Assembly (NCBI RefSeq): GCF_025362455.1
Contig: NZ_JANYGJ010000100.1
Span: forward strand, 1 to 21,148
DNA from: Deinococcus sp.
GTDB taxonomy: Bacteria > Deinococcota > Deinococci > Deinococcales > Deinococcaceae
Direction of reading: 5' to 3'
Length of the DNA: 21,148 nucleotides
A model generated the notes under the pieces. It was given only the letters and a program-made list of their open reading frames with translations. It was not told the origin of the DNA and ran no database searches. Each line of letters begins with the position of its first letter. The stretch's first letter is position 1. Position numbers and translations under genes: made by a program. This document shows, in pieces, positions 1 to 6,414 of the stretch.

Positions 1-1
1 G

Positions 2-160
2 TGTTTGAACCGACGAATTGCCGATCAATCTACCCTGAAGGATGAAGTGACGAGCTGGATTGACCAGAGAAACACCGCTGGAACGACGGTGAACTGGCAC
101 TTCACCGTAGAACACTGTCGCGAAAAGATGAGTCGTCACTATAAGAGTATCAAAATATAG
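2..160 (+). CDS. IS630-family transposase, C-terminal fragment (cut by window start)
   Basis: The reading frame is open from the window edge and ends at the TAG at 158-160, giving 52 residues of a larger protein. The segment LNRRIADQSTLKDEV, followed by WIDQRN and a VNWHFTVEHCREK tail, has the shape of the IS630/Tc1-mariner transposase C-terminus, where an LN.RI...TL..EV..W...RN pattern precedes a W.FT..DAR.K..RLYP-like end. The catalytic DDE residues lie upstream of the window and cannot be judged. The stop is only 13 bp before the TA flanking the 123-bp palindromic element. IS630 elements target TA, which fits the TA flanks of that element, but no sequence visible here proves that this transposase moves it. 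Confidence 0.7.
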   Translation, partial: CLNRRIADQSTLKDEVTSWIDQRNTAGTTVNWHFTVEHCREKMSRHYKSIKI

Positions 161-175
161 AAATCAATGTACTTA

Positions 176-298
176 GAGCATTTGTCATAAAAACCCCGTT
201 TTTATGACCGACCAGCGGGAGTGAAATACAGAGAGCAGGACGGAGAATGGAGTCGCCGAGTGGCGGTTTACTCGGTGACGTAATTCGGAGAACTGCTC
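176..298 (+). mobile_element. 123-bp TA-flanked palindromic element (MITE-like), copy 1
   Basis: This is the first of three copies of equal length in the window. It is bounded by TA at 174-175 and 299-300, and its ends read GAGCA and TGCTC. It holds two hairpins. Hairpin 1 is at 184-208 (GTCATAAAAAC, loop CCC, GTTTTTATGAC). Hairpin 2 is at 252-279 (GTCGCCGAGT, loop GGCGGTTT, ACTCGGTGAC). This copy is the most diverged, yet both stems are kept by paired changes relative to copies 2 and 3. It lies between a transposase tail and a truncated gene, so it marks a rearranged site. The TA flanks and terminal inverted repeats suggest a non-autonomous element of the IS630/Tc1 kind; mobilisation is inferred. 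Confidence 0.7.
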
Positions 299-299
299 T

Positions 300-602
300 A
301 GAGCTATCGGCGTCGAACGGTACGATTCTGACGTTACAGACGGCCACTCGGAATATTTTGGAGGCGGTCAGACAGTCGTCTCCCCACCAACACATGAGAA
401 GCTGGCGATTTCTGAAACGAGCAGCAAGGAAAGCCTTTTGGAGCACCTGACTCTCCACGAGGGGAGCCAGACTTCTTATATCGAGATGTCCCAGGGACTC
501 GCCGAGAGTGGTGTAGAAAAATGGACCTTCGACACGATCAATATGACCATGACCTATTACGACAAGTCGGGAAACAAACTGCTGGTCGAGGTCACTGGCT
601 AA
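300..602 (+). pseudogene. DUF1398-like protein, 5'-truncated remnant
   Basis: The frame from 300 to the TAA at 600-602 reads AIGVERYDSDVTDGHSEY at its start and later KLAISETSSKESLLEHL, GLAESGVEKWTFD and MTMTYYDKSGNKLLVEV. This is the pattern I recall for DUF1398 (YbcV-like) proteins, which have two similar halves ending in a Y-Y-D-x-x-G-N/E motif. About 100 residues remain. The family is roughly 125-150 residues long, so about the first 30 appear to be missing. Homology begins right at the TA edge of the 123-bp element. In this frame the first stop upstream is at 276-278, inside the element, and no start codon with a plausible ribosome site is seen. It converges on the desaturase gene with a 32-bp gap. 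DUF1398 function is unknown to me. Confidence 0.6.
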
Positions 603-634
603 AAGTCAGTAGTTGAGGTCAATTCAGGTCATTT

Positions 635-2008
635 TCATGCCTGCTCGCCCAACAACCCTCTACCCAGCAGCCCACCATCCAACAACCGCGCTACGATCAG
701 CGCCCCGCCCAGAATCGCCGGAATACCGCCGCCCGGATGCACCGCCGTACCGACCTGCCACAGCCGGGCACCGATCCGGTACGGCTGTGGATGCACCGGC
801 CCGGCTCGCCACAGCGGATTGGCCCGCCCGTAGATGGCGCCGCCCGGCGTGCCCAGCCAGGCGTAGTGGGCCGGGTCCAGCGTGCGAACAGCCGTTGCCT
901 GTTGCAGCAATCCCGGTACGCCCAGCGCCCGCTCTACTCGGTGAATCTGAGCGCGCACCCACGGCTGCTCCGGGTCCATCGGCTGCCCCGTCGCCGGGAC
1001 GCTCAGCAGCAGCGCCAGCCTGCGTCCGTCAGCGTGAATCAGGGCCAATGTGTCGGGCGGCAGGGCGCGGGCGTGCAGCGCGGCGCGGAAATCGCGGTAT
1101 GAACCGGGCGTCAGGACCGTCGTGGCGGGCAGATTCAGCTCATGTTCAAACGCCGCGTAGAGGGCCAGGCCGCTGACGGTGCGCGGGCCGCTCCGAGTCG
1201 GTAGGCCGCGCAGCACTGCCAGCCGGGCCGGGTCCAGGGCACTGACGATCAGGTCGTGCTGCATGGCCTCGCCCTCAAGCTGGATGGTGGCCCGCCGGGC
1301 GTCCAGGCTCAAGACAGGCGTTCCGGCGCGGACCGTCACGCCCCGCGCCGCACACAGCCTCAGCAGCTCGGCCAGCAGCGCCCCCATGCCCCCGGCGGGC
1401 CGAAAGACCTGAGCCGCGATCAATGCGGGCAGCAGCGCGTACAGCGCCGGGGCGTCCTGCGGGCTCAGTCCGGCGTTCAGCGCCTGGGCTCGTAGCGCGT
1501 GAGCCAGCGGCGGCGGGAAGCGCTGCGCCCTGATCCAACCCTCGGCGCTCAGGTGTGGCCCCAGCACTTTTCCAACGGCGGCGCTGGCCCGGATAAACGC
1601 CGCACTGCCCAGGCGCGGCGGCGTGGTCAGCAGCGTTTCCAGGTGCGTTGTGAGCGGCCCGACTGCCCGGACGTAGCGCTGCCAGTCTCCGTGCAGCGGA
1701 TGGCCCTCCGCCACCGGCAGCGGCACGGCCCCGAACGGCGTGTGGTGCGTGCCCAGCCCGCCCGGCAGGGGTTGAAGATTCAGGGCGTCGGTCTCGTTCA
1801 GAACAGATAAAAACCTGCGCCAGACGCCGGGAAAGGTGAACAGGCTCGGCCCGGTGCTGAACTCCAGGCCGCCCACGTCCAGCCGCGAGAGTTTGCCGCC
1901 TGGCGCCCCGGCCTCGTAGACCGTGACCGCGTGCCCTGCCTGTCCCAGCAGCGCCGCCAGGCTCAGGCCCGCGATTCCCCCGCCGAGAATGCCGGTGAAA
2001 GGCTTCAC
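635..2008 (-). CDS. crtD: CrtD/CrtI-family FAD-dependent carotenoid desaturase
   Basis: This 457-residue flavoprotein probably introduces double bonds into a carotenoid, most likely the C-3',4' desaturation step of deinoxanthin synthesis. The N-terminus carries a Rossmann FAD site, GGGIAG at residues 9-14, with the acidic end of the second strand at E32 (TVYEAG). GGKLS and FSTGPSLFTFP follow, as in CrtI-type phytoene desaturases. The C-terminal FAD-binding signature is VGTAVHPGGGIPAILGG. The length is close to the family's usual ~500. It starts with a GTG at 2008, 1 bp after the stop of the prenyltransferase gene, so the two are co-transcribed and probably translationally coupled (TGAGGTG). 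The specific desaturase activity is inferred from the Deinococcus context; hydroxylating or isomerising members of the same fold cannot be excluded. Confidence 0.75.
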   Translation of the reverse strand: MKPFTGILGGGIAGLSLAALLGQAGHAVTVYEAGAPGGKLSRLDVGGLEFSTGPSLFTFPGVWRRFLSVLNETDALNLQPLPGGLGTHHTPFGAVPLPVAEGHPLHGDWQRYVRAVGPLTTHLETLLTTPPRLGSAAFIRASAAVGKVLGPHLSAEGWIRAQRFPPPLAHALRAQALNAGLSPQDAPALYALLPALIAAQVFRPAGGMGALLAELLRLCAARGVTVRAGTPVLSLDARRATIQLEGEAMQHDLIVSALDPARLAVLRGLPTRSGPRTVSGLALYAAFEHELNLPATTVLTPGSYRDFRAALHARALPPDTLALIHADGRRLALLLSVPATGQPMDPEQPWVRAQIHRVERALGVPGLLQQATAVRTLDPAHYAWLGTPGGAIYGRANPLWRAGPVHPQPYRIGARLWQVGTAVHPGGGIPAILGGALIVARLLDGGLLGRGLLGEQA

Positions 2009-2009
2009 C

Positions 2010-2903
2010 TCAGCCGCGTGCCAGGTTACAGACGAGCTGCACGCCGCTGACCACGCCGACGAGCCAGGGCGAGACGATGCTCAGCCGGTAGAGCCGGGCG
2101 GCCTGCTGGGAGGTGGGCCGCCGCCACAAGGCCAGGGCCATGCCGCCGCAGACGAGCCACAGCGCGGCGCTGCTCAGCGGGCTCAGCGGCCACAGCAGCG
2201 CCCCGGCCAGGCCAAACCAGGCCAGGGCGTAGCGGGCCGCGCCGGAGGCGCCCAGCCAGGTGGCGGTGGTCCGGGTGCCGGAAGCCGAGTCGGCGGGAAT
2301 GTCCTGCACGGCGTCGAAGGTGTGCTTGCCCACCGAGTAGGCGCCCAGCGCGGCGCAGGCCAGCCAGGGCACGCTCCGGCCTGAATCTGGAGAAGACATC
2401 AGCGCCGGAATCAGCAGCGGCAGGGCGTAAGCGACGTTGGACAACCCGTCGAGGCCAGGGCGGGACTTGAAGCGCAGCGGGCGCAGGCTGTAGCCCGCGA
2501 ACAGGCCCGCGCTCAGCAGCAGTATGCCCCAGGCGGCGGGGGAGAGCAGCCAGCCGAGCGCCAGTAGAAACGGCAGATTCAGCGCCAGAACCGCTCGCAG
2601 CAGCGGCGCGGCCTCGCCGGACAGGAGCCGGGCGCCCTGCCAGCCGCCTTTGCGAACGCTGCGGGCGTCTTCTTCAAGGTCGGATAAGTCGTTCAGGCCG
2701 TAGATCAGCGCATTGAACGGCAAACTCAGGTAGGCCAGCAGCACCGTCCAGGCCAGCGTTCCGTTCCAGAGCTGACCGGAGAGCCACAGCCCGGTGATCG
2801 CCACGCCCAGCGTGTTGACCCACAGTGCGGGCCGCGACACCAGCAGCAGGCGGCGCAGCGGCAGGGAGCGCAGGGCGGTATGACGCGGTTGACTACGGCT
2901 CAC
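2010..2903 (-). CDS. UbiA-family prenyltransferase, lycopene-elongase-like
   Basis: This is a polytopic membrane protein of 297 residues with about eight hydrophobic stretches. Both Mg-prenyl-diphosphate motifs of the UbiA superfamily are present: N71-D-L-S-D75-L-E-E-D79, and D197-A-V-Q-D201-I-P-A-D205. The region after the first motif (YGLNDLSDLEEDARSV, then KGGWQGA) resembles bacterioruberin-type lycopene elongases (LyeJ/CrtEb) more than UbiA or MenA proper. It is the first gene of a two-gene operon with the CrtD-like desaturase, so a role in carotenoid or quinone tailoring is likely. The GTG start at 2903 has no Shine-Dalgarno sequence but lies 7 nt after a TATACT -10 element, which suggests leaderless translation. 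The substrate is not known from sequence; 4-hydroxybenzoate, naphthoate or chlorophyll-type acceptors are alternatives. Confidence 0.7.
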   Translation of the reverse strand: MSRSQPRHTALRSLPLRRLLLVSRPALWVNTLGVAITGLWLSGQLWNGTLAWTVLLAYLSLPFNALIYGLNDLSDLEEDARSVRKGGWQGARLLSGEAAPLLRAVLALNLPFLLALGWLLSPAAWGILLLSAGLFAGYSLRPLRFKSRPGLDGLSNVAYALPLLIPALMSSPDSGRSVPWLACAALGAYSVGKHTFDAVQDIPADSASGTRTTATWLGASGAARYALAWFGLAGALLWPLSPLSSAALWLVCGGMALALWRRPTSQQAARLYRLSIVSPWLVGVVSGVQLVCNLARG

Positions 2904-2910
2904 GGCTGAA

Positions 2911-2916
2911 AGTATA
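2911..2916 (-). promoter_or_regulatory. -10 element of leaderless promoter for the prenyltransferase-crtD operon
   Basis: Read on the minus strand this is TATACT, 7 nt before the GTG at 2903. The TA at 2915-2916 is also the TA flank of the 123-bp element, so the -10 box spans the insertion junction and any -35 would lie inside the element. No good -35 is seen at the usual spacing. Confidence 0.5.
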
Positions 2917-3039
2917 GAGCAGATGTCATAAAAAGACCCTTTTTATGACCGAGCGGAGCGAGTAGTGTTGACTGAGCAGGACGCAGAATGGAGGCGCGGG
3001 GAGGCTGTTTTCCCCGTGGCGTAATTCGGAGTACTGCTC
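2917..3039 (+). mobile_element. 123-bp TA-flanked palindromic element (MITE-like), copy 2
   Basis: The length and end structure match copy 1: TA at 2915-2916 and 3040-3041, GAGCAG at the left end and CTGCTC at the right end. Hairpin 1 is at 2925-2949 (GTCATAAAAAG, loop ACC, CTTTTTATGAC). Hairpin 2 is at 2993-3020 (GGCGCGGGGA, loop GGCTGTTT, TCCCCGTGGC). The element ends 14 bp upstream of the prenyltransferase start on the other strand, so it occupies the region where that operon's promoter must lie. An open frame on the minus strand runs through it, but that frame is a by-product of the element, since a related frame appears in copy 1. Confidence 0.75.
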
Positions 3040-3112
3040 TAGGGGTGGCCGTGCGGGCACTTTGTCCGGTCCGGGCCGCCGCCGACATAAATTACGAATG
3101 CTGGGTATTCCG

Positions 3113-3127
3113 GGCTAATCATTATCA
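3113..3127. promoter_or_regulatory. possible Fur-type metalloregulator box
   Basis: GGCTAATCATTATCA matches the 7-1-7 Fur consensus (TGATAATnATTATCA) at all seven positions of one half and four of seven in the other. It lies about 60 bp upstream of the methyltransferase start and about 210 bp from the divergent carotenoid operon. The surrounding 3080-3175 stretch is AT-rich compared with the genes. A single half-perfect site in an AT-rich stretch can arise by chance. Confidence 0.25.
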
Positions 3128-3177
3128 TGCGCAAAGCGGTAAGCCATTTTGATATTACATCTGCCCCTCGCTGCTGC

Positions 3178-3183
3178 TACCCT
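3178..3183 (+). promoter_or_regulatory. -10 element (TACCCT) of leaderless promoter for the methyltransferase
   Basis: TACCCT fits TANNNT and ends 5 nt before the ATG at 3189. There is no purine-rich ribosome site. ATTACA about 18 nt upstream is a moderate -35 candidate (4 of 6 matches to TTGACA). Confidence 0.45.
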
Positions 3184-3188
3184 GAGCC

Positions 3189-4016
3189 ATGACCACAGAT
3201 GACGCCCTGGCCCGTCGCTGCGCCGAACTGCCGCTGGGCGCGGCGTCCATCCTGAGTGCCCGCACACTCGCCAGCGACTATCCGGCCCTGGCCCGTGAGC
3301 TGCGGCCCGGCCTGCGGCTGCTCGACGTGGGCTGCGGCACCGGAGCCATGACGCTGGGAATGGCCCAGGCGGTGTTTCCCGCTCAGGTCATCGGCCTGGA
3401 CATGGGCGCGGCGCTGCTGGACCAGGCCCGTGCGCGGGGGGCCGCGCAACCCAATCTCAGCGCCAACCTCAGATTCGTGGAGGCTGACCTCTACGACCTG
3501 CCGTATGGCGCCGAATTTGACGTGGTGGTGGCGGCCCGCGTGCTCCAGTGGCTGGGCGAACCGCTGCGGGCCGTCCGCGAACTCAGCCGCGTGTTGCGGC
3601 CTGGCGGGCGCCTGTTCGTGCTCGACTACCAGCACTTCCAGGCGCAGATGGTGCCGCCCGTACCGCCTTCCGTGGCCCACTTCCGCGCCCGTTTCCTGGC
3701 CTGGCGAGCCGCCGCCGGACTGCCCAACGCCCCCGCCGACGAACTGGAAAGCTGGCTGCATGCCGCTGGCTTGCACGCTGTGCAGAGCGAACCCCAGCTC
3801 GAAACCGCCCGGCGCGGCGCCCCCGACTTCGGGCGCCGCATCGCTGTGTGGGGCACCGTCATCGCCTCACGCGGTCATCAGGTCGTGGCGGCGGGCCACC
3901 TGAGCGAAGCCGAACGCGCCCTGGCCGAGCAGGAGTTTAGCGTCTGGGCGCAGGAGAGAGCCGAGTCGCAGGTGCTCGCCCTACGCAGCGCCAGCGGCAT
4001 GAAGGGGGGAGGGTGA
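3189..4016 (+). CDS. class I SAM-dependent methyltransferase
   Basis: This 275-residue cytosolic methyltransferase has the UbiE/Methyltransf_11 layout. Motif I is LLDVGCGTGAM (residues 44-54), followed by an acidic loop at VIGLDMGAALL. Motif II/post-II is LRFVEADLYDLPYGAEFDVV, and motif III is VLRPGGRLFVLDY. The aspartate of IGLDMG is the expected ribose-binding residue. The substrate is unknown. The C-terminal part (EAERALAEQEFSVWAQERA) is a helical cap as seen in small-molecule methyltransferases. It diverges from the carotenoid operon, so a carotenoid or quinone substrate is possible but unproven. The start is fixed by the TACCCT -10 just upstream. Codon use and GC content match the core genes. 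Confidence 0.8.
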   Translation: MTTDDALARRCAELPLGAASILSARTLASDYPALARELRPGLRLLDVGCGTGAMTLGMAQAVFPAQVIGLDMGAALLDQARARGAAQPNLSANLRFVEADLYDLPYGAEFDVVVAARVLQWLGEPLRAVRELSRVLRPGGRLFVLDYQHFQAQMVPPVPPSVAHFRARFLAWRAAAGLPNAPADELESWLHAAGLHAVQSEPQLETARRGAPDFGRRIAVWGTVIASRGHQVVAAGHLSEAERALAEQEFSVWAQERAESQVLALRSASGMKGGG

Positions 4017-4155
4017 ACTGGCTTGTGGCGCGTGGCTTGTGGGAAGGGAGGAAGGGCATTCGCTGGCGCTCACGCACCCTCACCCTTCCGCCGCTTCGCG
4101 GCTCCCTCCCTCTCCCGCAGGGGGCGAGGGGCTAACAACGCACACTCAGACGCTG

Positions 4156-4510
4156 TTTTCCGCCGAAGTAGACCACTACCTTCCAGCGAAGTCAGTTATG
4201 GGCAGATGTGGAGCACGGGCGCCCTACGTAACCGGCCACGATGGGGAGAACGCGGCGAAGTAAAGAGCGTGTAGAACGACTCGGAAGTACCATGCCTAGC
4301 GCAGCGACAAGCTCCCTCCAAGGTTCTATTGACACATCAGTTAATCAAGAAAGGTGAGGGGCCTTATCGAGCAGAACGGACGCGCCTGGGCACGCCTGCT
4401 CTCCCCCGAACCTATGGCCAGTTACGCCCCACCTGGGCGGGGGTGGGGGGGTGGGGGTGCATTCGCATTCGCAACGAGCTGAAGCCCAACAACGCAACCC
4501 AACCGCCCCA
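4156..4510 (+). repeat. long intergenic repeat, copy A (bipartite), in the 4017-4573 gene-free tract
   Basis: The 557-bp gene-free stretch 4017-4573 holds three things. At 4078-4132 there is a low-complexity C/G tract with a small hairpin (GCCGC-TTC-GCGGC at 4090-4102). At 4156-4319 lies a block clearly related to 9481-9640, with shared runs such as GAGCACGGGCGCCCTACGT, GGAGAACGCGG and ACCATGCCTAGCGCAGCG. At about 4424-4510 lies a G-rich block and the CAACGAGCTGAAGCCC region, also shared with the other copy. The two blocks are 107 bp further apart here than in copy B. Short open frames cross the repeat, but nothing looks like a protein. Both copies are in the same orientation, about 5.3 kb apart. 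Confidence 0.7.
4435..4457 (+). promoter_or_regulatory. putative G-quadruplex motif upstream of the TetR gene
   Basis: There are four G runs of 3, 5, 7 and 5 bases separated by single-base loops (C, T, T). This is an ideal intramolecular quadruplex pattern on the plus strand, 116 bp upstream of the regulator's start codon and inside repeat copy A. The equivalent place in copy B has fewer usable G runs (9650-9673). Whether it folds or regulates anything cannot be told from sequence. Confidence 0.55.
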
Positions 4511-4561
4511 GCCTCGTCCAGCCCAGAGACGCAACCCGCCCGGATTCAACCCGGCAGGCTC

Positions 4562-4567
4562 TACACT
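4562..4567 (+). promoter_or_regulatory. -10 element (TACACT) fixing the TetR start
   Basis: TACACT ends 6 nt before the ATG at 4574, and no Shine-Dalgarno sequence is present. This supports a leaderless transcript and rules out the longer upstream open frame, which begins inside the repeat. No convincing -35 is seen. Confidence 0.5.
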
Positions 4568-4573
4568 GACCAC

Positions 4574-5224
4574 ATGGCCCGCAGCGTCGATCCCGTGCAG
4601 GACCGGCGGCGACGTGCGGCGCTGGAGCAGGCGGCCTACCAGGCGATCTACGAATACGGTTTCAGTACCGTGACGCTGGCCGATATCGCGGCCCGTGCAG
4701 GCGTCAGCAGGGGCACGCTGGTGTACCACTTCGGCAGCAAGGAAGAACTGCTGGCCGCCGTGATGCGCCGCTTCGTGCGCACGGTCAGCGCCGCCACCCG
4801 CCGCGCCCTGAGACTGGCCCCCACGCCCGAAGCCAAACTGCTCGCCTACGTCGAAAACCAGTTTTACGGCGTGCTCAACACCCGGCGTTACTACACCGTC
4901 TCGCTCGATCTGCTCTCGGCAGCGGCCCGCAGCGAGGCGCTGATGGTGGTGCAGCGCAGCCTGGTGGCCGCCAACCTGAGCTTGGATAGCGAACTCGCCG
5001 CACTGGGTTCATCAGCGGGTCAGGGCGAGCCGGGCGACATGCTGGCGCGGGCCTGGCGACTGCGGGCGCTGGTCGATGGCCTGAGCGTGCGATTTCTGGC
5101 TGATCCGGCGCCGGATCTGGGGCGTTACCGCTCGGTGTGTCTGGCGGGTCTGAGTGCGCTCTTGTGGCCTCATTCAGACGGCGCTCAGGAGGGTCAAAGC
5201 GCCCCGGAGGCTGTGCTAGGGTGA
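4574..5224 (+). CDS. TetR/AcrR-family transcriptional regulator
   Basis: This 216-residue DNA-binding repressor has an N-terminal helix-turn-helix at about residues 17-58. It shows the family signature TVTLADIAARAGVSRGTLVYHFGSKEELL, including the recognition helix around S45-F53. The C-terminal helical domain ends in DLGRYRSVCLAGLSALL, similar to the BetI-like (TetR_C_6) dimerisation domain. The ligand is unknown. Its TGA stop (5222-5224) overlaps the -10 box of the cytochrome gene, so the two genes are adjacent but the second has its own promoter. Regulation of that neighbour or autoregulation is possible; no clear palindromic operator was found upstream. The start is chosen from the leaderless promoter, since upstream extension would enter repeat DNA. 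Confidence 0.85.
   Translation: MARSVDPVQDRRRRAALEQAAYQAIYEYGFSTVTLADIAARAGVSRGTLVYHFGSKEELLAAVMRRFVRTVSAATRRALRLAPTPEAKLLAYVENQFYGVLNTRRYYTVSLDLLSAAARSEALMVVQRSLVAANLSLDSELAALGSSAGQGEPGDMLARAWRLRALVDGLSVRFLADPAPDLGRYRSVCLAGLSALLWPHSDGAQEGQSAPEAVLG
5217..5222 (+). promoter_or_regulatory. -10 element (TAGGGT) of the cytochrome c gene
   Basis: TAGGGT ends 6 nt before the ATG at 5229 and overlaps the last codons of the TetR gene, including the first base of its stop. No ribosome site lies between, so a leaderless transcript is likely. Confidence 0.45.
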
Positions 5225-5228
5225 CCTT

Positions 5229-6338
5229 ATGAGAAACGCATTTATCGTGTCTATGACGCTGTTGATCGTGGGAACGTTGGGCGGCGCTTTCACCGCCTAC
5301 CGGGTCGGCGCGGGCCATCACGAGGCGGCGGCGAGCAGCACGGCGGACGCTGCCGGAACCGCGATGGCCGGTACTCCGGCGGCTACTGCGACGGTCAGTG
5401 CGGCAGCCAGTGGCGGCGCTATGACGACTCCCAGCGCGGTCACGGCAGCAACAACACCTTCAGCAGCGGCTCCAGTAGCGGGCGCGACTACCAATCCCTC
5501 GGCGGCCAGCAACGCTCCGGCAGGCGCTCAGGGCAACACGGCGGCAGTGCCGAGCACCACCGGGGCCGAGGCGCAGAACAACACCACCCCGACCGCTTCG
5601 GGCGACACGCCCGCCAACACCGTCAATGCCCCGAAAGGAGCGGCAGGCAGCGCCGGACCCGATCCCCAGGCGGGCGCCAGCACGGGCGTGAGCACCGAGA
5701 ACGCTCCGTCTGCGGCCAGCACGGCTTCGGCAGCCAGCACCCCCTCGGCAGCCAGCACGGCCAAGCAGCCCGGCAGCAACCAGCCTGCCGCCCCGGCCAC
5801 CGCCGTTCAGGGTGCAGGTGTCCGGGCACGTGACCGGGCGTCGGGTCAGTCGCCGACCAGCGCGGCCACCAAGCCGACCAACGCCAACAACCCCTCCGGC
5901 GACGTGCAGGCCCCGGTGGTCACCAACAACGACGGCACGGTGACGCCGCCCAAAACCACTCCAGGCACCAACACGGTGACGCCCGGCGCCACTCCGGCCA
6001 CCGCAAACCCGGCAGGCAAGGCCCCGGCCACGCTCTCAGCGGCAGGGACAGGCAGCACGGGCGACGCGGCGGCGGGCAGGGCCATCTTCGCCGGGGCGAC
6101 CATGCCCGCCGTCAACTGCGCGGTCTGCCACGGCGCAGGCGGCGCGGGCGGCGTCGGTGCCAACCTGCTGACCTCCGACGGCCCCAAGTCCTGGGACGAC
6201 GCCCAATTCACCGCCTCGCTGCGCCAGGGCCAGGCGCCCGGCAAGATGCTCAACGCCACCATGCCCCGCTTTACCCCCGAACAGCTCAGCGACGCCCAGA
6301 TTCTGGATGTCCACGCTTTCATCAAAACCTTGCAGTAA
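5229..6338 (+). CDS. membrane-anchored c-type cytochrome with long Ala/Thr/Ser/Pro linker
   Basis: The protein has 369 residues. An N-terminal hydrophobic segment (about residues 5-25, AFIVSMTLLIVGTLGGA) acts as signal or anchor. Residues 30-280 are a low-complexity linker rich in A, T, S, P, N and G. A class I cytochrome c domain follows, with the heme site CAVCH at 297-301, GGVGANLL after it, and a likely axial Met at 345 (ATMPRF). The domain is probably exposed on the cell surface or in the periplasm-like space, carrying electrons between membrane complexes. Residues 161-178 are three copies of an 18-bp unit encoding SAAST plus one variable residue, a recent tandem expansion. The linker is unusually long for this family. 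The redox partner is unknown. Confidence 0.8.
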   Translation: MRNAFIVSMTLLIVGTLGGAFTAYRVGAGHHEAAASSTADAAGTAMAGTPAATATVSAAASGGAMTTPSAVTAATTPSAAAPVAGATTNPSAASNAPAGAQGNTAAVPSTTGAEAQNNTTPTASGDTPANTVNAPKGAAGSAGPDPQAGASTGVSTENAPSAASTASAASTPSAASTAKQPGSNQPAAPATAVQGAGVRARDRASGQSPTSAATKPTNANNPSGDVQAPVVTNNDGTVTPPKTTPGTNTVTPGATPATANPAGKAPATLSAAGTGSTGDAAAGRAIFAGATMPAVNCAVCHGAGGAGGVGANLLTSDGPKSWDDAQFTASLRQGQAPGKMLNATMPRFTPEQLSDAQILDVHAFIKTLQ

Positions 6339-6352
6339 GTCGGGGATGAACG

Positions 6353-6389
6353 TCCGCCGCGCCTGGAGTGGGCTGCGGCGGATTTTTGT
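6353..6389 (+). terminator. rho-independent terminator after the cytochrome gene
   Basis: The stem TCCGCCGC (6353-6360) pairs with GCGGCGGA (6375-6382) across a 14-nt loop and is followed by TTTTTG. It begins 14 bp after the cytochrome stop. Confidence 0.8.
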
Positions 6390-6414
6390 TCCGGAAACGG
6401 TAGAGTAGGGGGCA

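Noticed and set aside
150..458. Open frame on the minus strand through element copy 1, with a similar frame at 2900-3088
   Set aside because: Both share RAVLRIT and ILRPA segments because they translate the 123-bp element. The frame is broken at the ends and adds unrelated flanking sequence, so it is a repeat artefact.
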